This document shows positions 7,917 to 14,180 of a stretch of DNA of 32,739 nucleotides, piece after piece (position 1 is the stretch's first letter; the number at the start of each line of letters is the position of its first letter). The stretch is from Lachnospiraceae bacterium. GTDB lineage: Bacteria; Bacillota; Clostridia; Lachnospirales; Lachnospiraceae. The position numbers were made by a program, and so were the translations under genes. The DNA is taken from contig JAFQAU010000186.1 in assembly GCA_017399885.1 (NCBI GenBank), positions 1 to 32,739 of the forward strand. The letters are read 5' to 3'. The notes beneath the pieces were generated by a model. It was given only the letters and a program-made list of their open reading frames with translations. It made no database searches and was not told where the DNA came from.

Positions 7917-7945
7917 ATTCTATCAAACAAATGTTCTTTTGACAA
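7917..7945 (-). promoter_or_regulatory. promoter of toxin mRNA
   Basis: On the minus strand TTGTCA (7945-7940), 17 bp, TAGAAT (7922-7917). The transcript would start near 7910, giving a toxin mRNA of roughly 250 nt ending at the shared terminator. Confidence 0.65.
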
Positions 7946-7987
7946 GGAAAATGATCTATTTTTTCGAAAGAAATAGCTTTGTATTTT

Positions 7988-8034
7988 AAAAAATGCTATA
8001 CCATGTATAAATGAATTGGTGTAGCGTTTTTTTA
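7988..8034 (+). terminator. intrinsic terminator-like hairpin
   Basis: AAAAAATGCTATACC (7988-8002) pairs with GGTGTAGCGTTTTTT (8018-8032) using two G-U pairs, followed by more T. No plus-strand gene ends just upstream, so it may insulate the toxin promoter or belong to a lost gene. Confidence 0.6.
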
Positions 8035-8338
8035 TTTACCGAAACAATATCCAAAATAAAAATACCATTCCATGGTACAAATTACTCCCAATTCACCATA
8101 AAAACACCATGTGGCGATTTTACAAGCCTCAAAATAAACGATATAATTGTAATACAAAGTTGATGCGAGAGTAACGCTTTGTATTACATTTAATTTGCAA
8201 TTATGGATTAGTGAAAATCTGGTGTGCTGTCTGTCAGTATAGTCAAATTTCATTCATTTTTAAGTGGGGTAAGCATAATGGAAGCAAAGTGCTATCATTT
8301 TGCCAATTTTGCAGAAATTATAGATATATTTCGGGGTT
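8035..8338. other. gene-free stretch with a perfect inverted repeat
   Basis: No convincing gene on either strand; an open frame on the minus strand has no ribosome binding site and no coding character. The only clear structure is a perfect 12-bp inverted repeat, TGTAATACAAAG (8148-8159) and CTTTGTATTACA (8177-8188), with a 17-nt centre. It lacks a T tract, so it looks more like a protein-binding or remnant repeat than a terminator. Confidence 0.5.
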
Positions 8339-8409
8339 TTAGGGGTGTCCCCTAACCAGAGTAGCATTTATGTGACACAAAATGCGTATCTGGCAAACCC
8401 ATTTTGCCA
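8339..8409 (+). other. paired hairpins upstream of a small gene
   Basis: TTAGGGG-TGT-CCCCTAA forms a tight hairpin (8339-8355). After GTGACACAAAATGCG comes a second hairpin, TGGCAAA (8391-8397) and TTTGCCA (8403-8409); the alternative CAAAATG/CATTTTG pairing competes with it. The block resembles sequence I associate with mobilisation regions of clostridial conjugative elements, but no relaxase gene is present. It may be an oriT remnant or a 5' leader for the gene at 8430. Confidence 0.35.
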
Positions 8410-8429
8410 CAATTGGAAGGAGACGTGCT

Positions 8430-8624
8430 ATGGATAAAGGCTTTGAACAATGTTGTGATCTGATTGCGAGGATGATAGAAAAGTATGGTGGTAAGATGCT
8501 TCAGGAAATGCAGAAAGAAGACACATTTAAGTTTCAACAATGGAAAACGGATAACAAAGGAAGGAAATCCAGATATGTTGCTTATTACAAGTTGGTATAT
8601 AAGTCTGAAAAAGAAGCGGCTTAG
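8430..8624 (+). CDS. 64-residue hypothetical protein
   Basis: The start at 8430 is chosen because GGAAGGAG lies about 7 bases upstream; an upstream in-frame start falls inside the hairpin region. The product (MDKGFEQCCDLIARMIEKYG and on) is charged, largely helical at the N-terminus and rich in Tyr/Lys at the C-terminus, with no membrane segment. It resembles the small cargo proteins of clostridial mobile elements, but no specific family is recognised. Confidence 0.5.
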   Translation: MDKGFEQCCDLIARMIEKYGGKMLQEMQKEDTFKFQQWKTDNKGRKSRYVAYYKLVYKSEKEAA

Positions 8625-8646
8625 AATAAACAGGAGAATGTACAAG

Positions 8647-8829
8647 ATGGATGAGGCAGCTTGGCAGCATAAAAGTATTGGCAAGATGTACTACAAATCA
8701 GTGATAATTAAAGGTAAAATTTTGAGAGTGGGGCATAATATAATAGCAAATAAAATTTTCAAAAAGTCAATGAAAGATGCTTTGGTTCTATTGACTTATG
8801 GAATGAGATTTACTACACTTTTTGTATAG
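8647..8829 (+). CDS. possible 60-residue basic protein
   Basis: An open frame behind AGGAGA, 23 bases after the preceding stop, giving a basic product with no recognised domain. Its last 13 codons contain the predicted promoter of the type III antitoxin RNA (8791-8819), which weakens the case. It may be a decayed gene whose 3' end became a promoter. Low confidence. Confidence 0.25.
   Translation: MDEAAWQHKSIGKMYYKSVIIKGKILRVGHNIIANKIFKKSMKDALVLLTYGMRFTTLFV
8791..8819 (+). promoter_or_regulatory. promoter of cptIN
   Basis: TTGACT (8791-8796), 17 bp, TACACT (8814-8819). Initiation near 8826 would put the transcript start within about 5 nt of the first antitoxin repeat, as in known type III loci. 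Confidence 0.7.
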
Positions 8830-8960
8830 AAAGTTTACCACTGACCGATAGGTGGTATATAAATGGTCGGGTTGTAAGTTTACCGCTGACCAATATGCGG
8901 TATATAAATGGTTGGGTTGAAAGTATTGTCCTCCGCCATAGCTGGTGGAGGATTTTTTTT
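8826..8960 (+). ncRNA. cptI: CptI-type III antitoxin RNA, two 45-nt repeats
   Basis: Two tandem 45-nt units (8831-8875 and 8876-8920), 39 of 45 identical, plus a four-base start of a third (8921-8924). Each unit contains interleaved pairings of an H-type pseudoknot: stem 1 TACCAC/GTGGTA (8836-8841 with 8852-8857) and stem 2 CCGA/TCGG (8845-8848 with 8867-8870). The second copy changes both stems in a compensated way: A8840-T8853 becomes G8885-C8898, and G8847-C8868 becomes A8892-T8913. Four of the six differences are thus two covarying pairs. In type III systems the toxin cuts the repeat RNA into units, which then bind and neutralise it. Confidence 0.88.
8930..8960 (+). terminator. leaky terminator between antitoxin RNA and toxin
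   Basis: CCTCCGCCA (8930-8938) pairs with TGGTGGAGG (8943-8951) around a TAGC loop, followed by eight T. It lies between the repeats and the toxin gene. In characterised type III loci such a terminator keeps antitoxin RNA in excess over toxin mRNA. Confidence 0.92.
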
Positions 8961-8977
8961 ACCAAAGGTGGATGAAC

Positions 8978-9409
8978 ATGAAGAAAACAGGATTTTATAT
9001 TATAAAGGATTCTTTTTTTGATGATATGGATGAACCGTATCTAAAAGGAAATAAGAAGGGGAACAGACCTCATTACTATTGCTTTGAGGATTCGGCTTCA
9101 GGGTTGTACTGGATGATTCCGTTATCAAGTAGAATAGATAAGTATAAAAAAATTGTTGAAAATAAGAAAAAAGCTGGAAAGCCTTGTGATATTATACATA
9201 TTGTTAAGTTGGATGATGATAGAGAAAGTGCTTTTTTGCTTCAGGACATGTTTCCGATTACAGATGCGTATGTTGAAAGAGAATATACGATTGCAGGAAA
9301 TCATCGCTGTAAACCAGTAAAAATAAGGGGCACAGCGATTTTTTTTAAAAACTGTCAAAGATGGGACTTTGATAGTAGTTGTAAACATCATAAAAATCAG
9401 ATAAAATGA
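8978..9409 (+). CDS. cptN: CptN/ToxN-family endoribonuclease toxin
   Basis: A 143-residue product from ATG 8978 (ATG 8972 is an alternative); AAAGGTGG lies 7 bases upstream. Starting further upstream would begin inside the terminator. The sequence MKKTGFYIIKDSFFDDMDEP, then NRPHYYCFED, YWMIPLSSR, DIIHIVKLDD, FLLQDMFPIT and REYTIAGNH, follows the CptN/ToxN family, sequence-specific endoribonucleases held inactive by their repeat RNA. Family members run about 150-170 residues. After AGNH (about residue 110) the sequence no longer resembles the expected C-terminal helix, and G4 (9327-9330) and T8 (9339-9346) runs lie there, so a frameshift or divergent C-terminus is possible. The match is from memory of the family. 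Confidence 0.88.
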   Translation: MKKTGFYIIKDSFFDDMDEPYLKGNKKGNRPHYYCFEDSASGLYWMIPLSSRIDKYKKIVENKKKAGKPCDIIHIVKLDDDRESAFLLQDMFPITDAYVEREYTIAGNHRCKPVKIRGTAIFFKNCQRWDFDSSCKHHKNQIK

Positions 9410-9441
9410 AACTATCTATGAATTTTGCGAGGTGACAGTCT

Positions 9442-11145
9442 ATGGGAAGAATCGTAGGAATCGGAATACAGGATTTTGAGGATGTAATAAACGGAAACTT
9501 TTTTTATGTAGATAAGACTTCTTTTATTAAAGAATGGTGGGAAAACGGAGATAGTGTAACACTGATTACCCGTCCTCGCCGTTTCGGAAAAACCTTGAAT
9601 ATGAGTATGTTAAACCGTTTCTTTTCCCTTGAGTACAAAGGAAAGGGTGAGATATTTGAAGGTCTTTCTATTTGGAATGAAGAGAAGTATAGACAGTTGC
9701 AGGGAACCTATCCGGTAATTAATCTTTCTTTTGCCAGTATAAAAGAAACTGATTTTAAAACGACGCAGTTAAGAATGATAGAGCTTTTGCAGTCATTATT
9801 TGAACGTTTTTATTTTCTGAATCAAAGTGATAAGCTGTCAGAAAATGAACGGGATTATGTGAAGCGAATGACGAGAAAAATGACAGCGTTTGATGTAAGT
9901 TCAGCAGTACACCGTTTGTCAGAATTGTTATATAAGCATTACGGACAGAAGGTTATTATCCTCCTCGATGAATACGACACCCCCATGCAGGAAGCCTATG
10001 TGAATGGCTTCTGGGATGAACTGGTCGCGTTTACTAGAAGTATGTTCAATGCCACGTTTAAGACGAATCCACATTTGGCAAGAGGTATTATGACCGGAAT
10101 TACCAGAGTGAGAAAAGAATCTATCTTCTCTGATTTGAATAATCTAAAGGTAGTTACCACTACGTCGGATGAATATGCTACATCCTTTGGCTTTACGGAA
10201 GAGGAAGCATTTGCTGGTTTGGAAGAGTGTGGACTTAATGCAGAGAAAGACATGGTAAAAGAATGGTATGACGGTTTCATCTTTGGAGAATATGCAGATA
10301 TCTATAATCCATGGTCAATCTTGAATTTCTTAGATACCGGTAAAATAACCACCTACTGGGCAAATACCAGCTCCAACAGTCTGGTTGGAAAGCTCCTACG
10401 GGAAGGGAACGGTGCGATTAAGGTACAGTTTGAAGAGTTGTTGCAGGGAAAGAATTTACGTGTCCCTGTAGATGAGCAGATAGTATATAACCAGTTAGAC
10501 GATAATGAAAATGCAATCTGGAGTCTTTTGCTTGCCAGTGGATATCTGAAGGTGCTGTCTTATGATGATATGGGCGCCTTGGAATACGAAGAAGAGGCTT
10601 GTTATGAACTTGCTCTTACCAATCGGGAAGTAAGAGTGATGTTTAAAGATATGGTAAAGTCATGGTTTCGAAAGTCGAATGCGGATTATAATGCATTTAT
10701 CAAGGCGATGCTGGTGCAGGATGTGGATGCTATGAATGAATATATGAGTCAGATGAGCTTGGAATTGTTTAGCAACTTTGACACAGGAAAGAGAGCATCG
10801 AAAAAAGCGCAACCAGAGCGGTTTTACCATGGCTTCGTGTTAGGTTTAATGGTAGATTTACAGCGGGATTATATTGTGACATCTAATCGGGAAAGTGGTT
10901 TTGGCAGATATGATGTGATGATTGAGCCAAAGAATTCCAATATGAATCCGGCAATTATTATCGAATTCAAGGTGCTAAATCCAAGAAGGGAAAGTTCTTT
11001 GGAAGAAACTGTACAGGCAGCCCTTGCCCAGATAGAAGAAAAGCAATATGCAACCACACTTCTTGCCAAAGGTGTACCGGAGGATAAGATATATAAGTAT
11101 GGTTTTGCATTTGAAGGAAAGAATGTATTAATTGTACAAGGATAA
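9442..11145 (+). CDS. AAA-ATPase / PD-(D/E)XK nuclease family protein
   Basis: A 567-residue cytoplasmic protein of the family pairing an AAA-ATPase_like domain (PF09820) with a C-terminal PDDEXK nuclease-like domain (PF08011). Visible motifs are the N-terminal FYVDKTSFI, a P-loop-like RPRRFGKTLNMSML (about 46-60), a Walker B-like IILLDEYDTPM (about 172-182), and near the C-terminus GRYDVMI (D491) with IIIEFKV (E507, K509). The nuclease core D...ExK is therefore intact. RBS GAGGTGA. Such genes occur in many copies in Lachnospiraceae and Bacteroidetes; their role is unsettled (selfish element or defence-related). It directly follows the type III toxin-antitoxin locus. Confidence 0.88.
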   Translation: MGRIVGIGIQDFEDVINGNFFYVDKTSFIKEWWENGDSVTLITRPRRFGKTLNMSMLNRFFSLEYKGKGEIFEGLSIWNEEKYRQLQGTYPVINLSFASIKETDFKTTQLRMIELLQSLFERFYFLNQSDKLSENERDYVKRMTRKMTAFDVSSAVHRLSELLYKHYGQKVIILLDEYDTPMQEAYVNGFWDELVAFTRSMFNATFKTNPHLARGIMTGITRVRKESIFSDLNNLKVVTTTSDEYATSFGFTEEEAFAGLEECGLNAEKDMVKEWYDGFIFGEYADIYNPWSILNFLDTGKITTYWANTSSNSLVGKLLREGNGAIKVQFEELLQGKNLRVPVDEQIVYNQLDDNENAIWSLLLASGYLKVLSYDDMGALEYEEEACYELALTNREVRVMFKDMVKSWFRKSNADYNAFIKAMLVQDVDAMNEYMSQMSLELFSNFDTGKRASKKAQPERFYHGFVLGLMVDLQRDYIVTSNRESGFGRYDVMIEPKNSNMNPAIIIEFKVLNPRRESSLEETVQAALAQIEEKQYATTLLAKGVPEDKIYKYGFAFEGKNVLIVQG

Positions 11146-11251
11146 GCAAGAATTCATAATCTGCGTGAATTTGTATCCTTTTGGGAAAATTATTTGTGGA
11201 ATGTACAAAAGGGAAATGTCTCGAATTTGATAGTTACGAATATAGATTCTC

Positions 11252-11281
11252 TTGTGTTATCCATGTAAAGTATTGTATAAT
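11252..11281 (+). promoter_or_regulatory. candidate promoter of trxA-trxB
   Basis: TTGTGT (11252-11257), 18 bp, TATAAT (11276-11281), about 85 bp before trxA. The strong -10 supports it; the -35 is weak. Confidence 0.5.
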
Positions 11282-11365
11282 TTATATAATTTTGGAGATA
11301 GTAGAAAATAAGAAAAGAATCTATAATTACTTATAAATGGTAGTAGCAGAAAGGGGAGTGCGCTT

Positions 11366-11671
11366 ATGGCTATTTTAAGCATTACAAAAAACAATTTTGA
11401 AAAAGAGGTCAAAGAAAGTAAAGAAACCATATTATTAGATTTCTGGGCAAGCTGGTGTGGTCCTTGTCAAATGGTAGGACCTATTTTGGAAGAAATTGCT
11501 AGCGAGAGACCGGATATTAAAATTGGTAAGATTAATGTTGAGGAAGAACCGGAACTGGCAGATGAGTTTCAAATTATGAGTATTCCAACCTTAATGGTAG
11601 TAAAAGAGGGACAAGTTGTAAAGAAGTCCGTCGGGGCAAAAAATAAAAATCAAATTTTGGAAATGATGTAA
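11366..11671 (+). CDS. trxA: thioredoxin
   Basis: A 101-residue cytoplasmic disulfide reductase. The active site WCGPC is at residues 30-34 within LLDFWASWCGPCQMVGP, and the cis-proline motif MSIPTLMV is at about 71-78. Length and motifs are canonical. GAAAGGGGAG provides the RBS. It is followed after about 95 bp by thioredoxin reductase, so the two form a complete NADPH-dependent thiol-reducing pair and are probably co-transcribed. Confidence 0.96.
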   Translation: MAILSITKNNFEKEVKESKETILLDFWASWCGPCQMVGPILEEIASERPDIKIGKINVEEEPELADEFQIMSIPTLMVVKEGQVVKKSVGAKNKNQILEMM

Positions 11672-11765
11672 TAAATTTTCTTTCAGATGCAAAATTTTGA
11701 GATATTATTAAGAAGCATACCTGTCACTTATAAACTTGTTAAATTTAAAGGAAGGGAGAATTTTC

Positions 11766-12701
11766 ATGAAACATATTTATGATGTAATGATTATTGGTGG
11801 TGGTCCAGGTGGATATACCGCAGCTCTATACTGTGCCAGGGCTGGTTTGGATACTATTCTTTTTGAAAAAATGTCTCCCGGTGGACAAATGGCACTTACC
11901 TCCCATATTGAAAATTATCCCGGTTATGAAGAAGGCATAGACGGTTTTACATTAGGTACAAAAATGAAAGACGGGGCAGAACGTTTTGGGGCAAGAACAG
12001 AATTTGCAGAAGTATGTTCACTTACTTTGTCAGAAAAGATAAAAACAGTAAAAACGGACGGAGGAACATACTTTGGCAAAACGGTTATTCTTTCCACGGG
12101 AGCAACACCGAGAGAATTGAACCTTAAAGAGGAAAAGGAATGGATTGGACGTGGTTTAAGTTATTGTGCTACCTGTGATGGCATGTTTTACAAAAATAAA
12201 AATGTTGTAGTTGTTGGTGGTGGAAATACCGCTGTGGCAGAGGCTTTATTTCTTTCACGTATTTGCAAAAAAGTTCTTTTGATTCATCGAAGAGATACCT
12301 TACGTGCTACAAAAGTCTATCATGAATTATTACGGAATGCAAAAAATATAGAATTTTACTGGAACAGTACTGTAACACAGCTGCTTGGTATAGAGAAGCT
12401 TACCGGTGTGAAAATACAAAATAAGGATAAGCATGAAGAAGAGATTCTTGATTGCGATGGAATATTTGTATGCATTGGAAGAAGACCTGCAAGTGAATTG
12501 GTGAAAGAACAATTGGAGCTTGATGAAAACGGATATATTCAGGCAGATGAATCCACACAAACCTCCATTCCCGGTGTATTTGCAGTGGGGGATGTGCGAA
12601 CAAAGGATTTGAGGCAAATTGTAACAGCAGTAGCAGATGGAGCAGTTGCCTCATATCAAGTAGAAGATTATTTATCAAAAAAGCTTTTTGATTACTCGTA
12701 G
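11766..12701 (+). CDS. trxB: thioredoxin reductase
   Basis: A 311-residue FAD/NADPH flavoprotein that reduces thioredoxin. The start at 11766 is chosen from GGAAGGGAG 8 bases upstream; an earlier in-frame start (11736) lacks a site. Motifs in order: FAD-binding GGGPGGYTAA (about 11-20), the redox pair C134-A-T-C137 in SYCATCDG, NADPH-binding VVVGGGNTAVAEA (about 148-160), and the C-terminal FAD motif PGVFAVGDVR (about 271-280). All are intact, and the length is normal for the low-molecular-weight TrxB class. Confidence 0.96.
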   Translation: MKHIYDVMIIGGGPGGYTAALYCARAGLDTILFEKMSPGGQMALTSHIENYPGYEEGIDGFTLGTKMKDGAERFGARTEFAEVCSLTLSEKIKTVKTDGGTYFGKTVILSTGATPRELNLKEEKEWIGRGLSYCATCDGMFYKNKNVVVVGGGNTAVAEALFLSRICKKVLLIHRRDTLRATKVYHELLRNAKNIEFYWNSTVTQLLGIEKLTGVKIQNKDKHEEEILDCDGIFVCIGRRPASELVKEQLELDENGYIQADESTQTSIPGVFAVGDVRTKDLRQIVTAVADGAVASYQVEDYLSKKLFDYS

Positions 12702-12724
12702 TAGTAATTGAAAGGCTTTTCTTA

Positions 12725-12757
12725 CTTTATAGGAGAGTTTGGAGAACTTTCCTACAG
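12725..12757. repeat. diverged copy of the CTTTATAGGA palindrome
   Basis: CTTTATAGGA (12725-12734) followed by the inner stem AGGAGAGTT (12731-12739) with AACTTTCCT (12745-12753). It lies just after trxB and could act as a weak terminator. Better copies are at 22498-22524 and 31457-31481. Confidence 0.5.
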
Positions 12758-12838
12758 AGAAAAAAATCCACCACACAGTGATAGGATCCCCCTTAAGTAG
12801 ACAAGGTAAATAACAAAAATATACTTAGGGGGATTTTT

Positions 12839-13027
12839 ATGTCTAAATATTCAAAAGAAATAATTATAAAGATACGTGAAGAGTACTTGTCTGGTAACCT
12901 ATCAGAAATGGAATTATGTAATTTCTATCCGGATGTGACGGGGGAGAAGATGAGTTTTTATAGAAAGAAGGACACAAACAAATCGGAACAATTTACAATA
13001 ATCATCATAAATGCTATAATGAATTAG
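12839..13027 (+). pseudogene. IS3-family orfA remnant
   Basis: The first 19 codons, MSKYSKEIIIKIREEYLSGN, match the N-terminal helix-turn-helix of IS3-family (IS150-like) OrfA transposase subunits; the remaining 43 codons do not. Just upstream, ATCCCCCTTAAGTA (12786-12799) and TACTTAGGGGGAT (12823-12835) form a near-perfect inverted repeat that may be the remains of the insertion-sequence end. No orfB follows. Best read as a scar left by an insertion sequence; a 62-residue unrelated protein is possible. Confidence 0.4.
12992..13020 (+). promoter_or_regulatory. promoter of the DUF4230 gene
   Basis: TTTACA (12992-12997), 17 bp, TATAAT (13015-13020). It lies in the tail of the insertion-sequence remnant. 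Downstream, ATTGTTATAACAAT (13062-13075) is a perfect 14-bp palindrome in the leader and a possible operator. Confidence 0.65.
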
Positions 13028-13096
13028 GGGAATAATAGATAATAGTTTAGCCACTGGCTGAATTGTTATAACAATAGAAGAAAGGGGCTTAGTTTA

Positions 13097-13735
13097 ATGA
13101 GCGAAGGGAATGAACCTATGGAGAAAAAAGGAAGCATGAAAAGATTATTAGCAAGTCAGATTGGAAAATACGTATTTTTTGCCATTTTGGTGGTGGTAAT
13201 TCTGGGAGGACTTGCCATGGGATTAAAAAAAGTAATTTCTTTTGATAGCAAAACCACAAAAATTGGTTATGAGGACATGGGAGAGCTTGCTACACAATCT
13301 GCGTATTGTACAGAGGTAAATGTAACAGATGCCTCTAGAAAATTATGGAAGATAGAGATTCCTTTTACCCAAAGCAAATATATTTATAGCTATGATTTTA
13401 TAATTAAAGCAGGATTTGACTTTGAACAGATTACCTGTAAGGAGGTTGGCGAAAATAAAGTTATAGTCACTATGCCGGAGGTAAAGGTGCTAAGTAATGA
13501 ATTGGTAGATGGTTCGTTTAAGGTGTTTCATGAGGATGAAAGTATTTTCAGACAGGTAACATTAGAAGAAAATAATGAAGCTTTAGAGAATATGAAGAAG
13601 AATGCCGAAAAAAATGCCATTGCCAATGGGTTGTATGACAATGCCAAAGAAAATGCAGAAGTTATATTAAGAGGTTTCCTTAGTGGCCTGTACGATTTGG
13701 ATGTATATACAATTGAATTTCAGTATCAAGAATAG
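13097..13735 (+). CDS. DUF4230 membrane-anchored protein
   Basis: A 212-residue protein with an N-terminal cytoplasmic stub, one membrane segment (about 24-46, YVFFAILVVVILGGLAMGL) and an extracytoplasmic domain of about 160 residues resembling DUF4230. The C-terminal half has the long Glu/Asn-rich helix typical of that family (about 155-190), ending in an aromatic strand (LDVYTIEFQYQE). GAAAGGGG supports ATG 13097; ATG 13118 is an alternative. Family function is unknown. A tiny membrane-peptide gene follows 9 bp downstream. Confidence 0.75.
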   Translation: MSEGNEPMEKKGSMKRLLASQIGKYVFFAILVVVILGGLAMGLKKVISFDSKTTKIGYEDMGELATQSAYCTEVNVTDASRKLWKIEIPFTQSKYIYSYDFIIKAGFDFEQITCKEVGENKVIVTMPEVKVLSNELVDGSFKVFHEDESIFRQVTLEENNEALENMKKNAEKNAIANGLYDNAKENAEVILRGFLSGLYDLDVYTIEFQYQE

Positions 13736-13744
13736 GAGAAGTAT

Positions 13745-13828
13745 ATGAAGAAAGCGATTATCATTACATTGGCAGTTATCATTGTGGCAATTATATTATT
13801 TTATTTTGCCCTATTCTTAACTGCATAG
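13745..13828 (+). CDS. 27-residue membrane peptide
   Basis: MKKAIIITLAVIIVAIILFY plus FALFLTA: two lysines and then a single hydrophobic helix to the end. ATAGGAGAAG gives a good RBS about 6 bases upstream, and the gene starts 9 bp after the DUF4230 stop, so the two are probably co-translated. It may be a partner of the DUF4230 protein (inference). Such short hydrophobic frames can arise by chance, but the RBS and spacing argue for a real gene. Confidence 0.55.
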   Translation: MKKAIIITLAVIIVAIILFYFALFLTA

Positions 13829-13863
13829 TATGAGAAATTTCATGATTGCACGTATATTGTAAC

Positions 13864-13962
13864 GGGCTGTGGCACTAAGCGAATAATTTACAAGGTATTG
13901 ATTGCTACTTATTTTTTATATAACACCATATCTTGCATTATATTAGCTTAATGTCACAGCCC
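13864..13962. repeat. 99-bp imperfect inverted-repeat element
   Basis: GGGCTGTGGCACTAAGC (13864-13880) pairs with GCTTAATGTCACAGCCC (13946-13962); the two mismatches become G-U pairs in RNA. The right arm is followed by TTTTGTTG. It could terminate the DUF4230 transcript or be a small non-autonomous element. The interior is AT-rich with no gene. Confidence 0.6.
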
Positions 13963-13984
13963 TTTTGTTGTTCACAGGTTTCCT

Positions 13985-14026
13985 GCGCCCAAAAAACAGG
14001 GCTAGTACTCCCTAAGTGTCATAGTA
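13985..14026 (+). repeat. 42-bp direct repeat, copy 1
   Basis: Begins GCGCCCAAAAAACAGGGC and ends GTGTCATAGTA. It is identical to copy 2 (14139-14180) except for one base. The two lie 154 bp apart and each contains a small GCCC/GGGC hairpin. Confidence 0.85.
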
Positions 14027-14079
14027 AACACGTATGCAATACATTGCAGCACCATGTATGAAACATGCGTGTTTACTAT
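14021..14079. repeat. 59-bp inverted repeat between the direct repeats
   Basis: ATAGTAAACACGTATG (14021-14036) pairs with CATGCGTGTTTACTAT (14064-14079), 15 of 16 matching. Inside, ATACAT and ATGTAT form a second stem. There is no coding capacity in the stretch from 13829 to about 14230; this and the neighbouring repeats account for most of it. Confidence 0.7.
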
Positions 14080-14138
14080 CGGGTAACGTCTTTTCGCAAA
14101 AAGCGCTCAAAGACATACTATTCCACTAAGGGACTACG

Positions 14139-14180
14139 GCGCCCAAAAAACAGGGCTTGTACTCCCTAAGTGTCATAGTA
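14139..14180 (+). repeat. 42-bp direct repeat, copy 2
   Basis: Second copy of the repeat at 13985-14026. It also forms the centre of a longer stem: CACTAAGGGACTAC just upstream (14124-14137) pairs with GTACTCCCTAAGTG (14159-14172), 12 of 14. It ends about 50 bp before the likely start of the S8 peptidase gene, so it may be part of its leader. Confidence 0.8.

Noticed and set aside
8032..8253. 73-codon open frame on the minus strand
   Set aside because: No ribosome binding site, no recognisable product, and it spans an inverted repeat.
8831..8924. Tandem 45-nt repeats considered as a CRISPR array
   Set aside because: The units are directly adjacent with no spacers, show compensatory changes, and are followed by a terminator and a CptN-like toxin.
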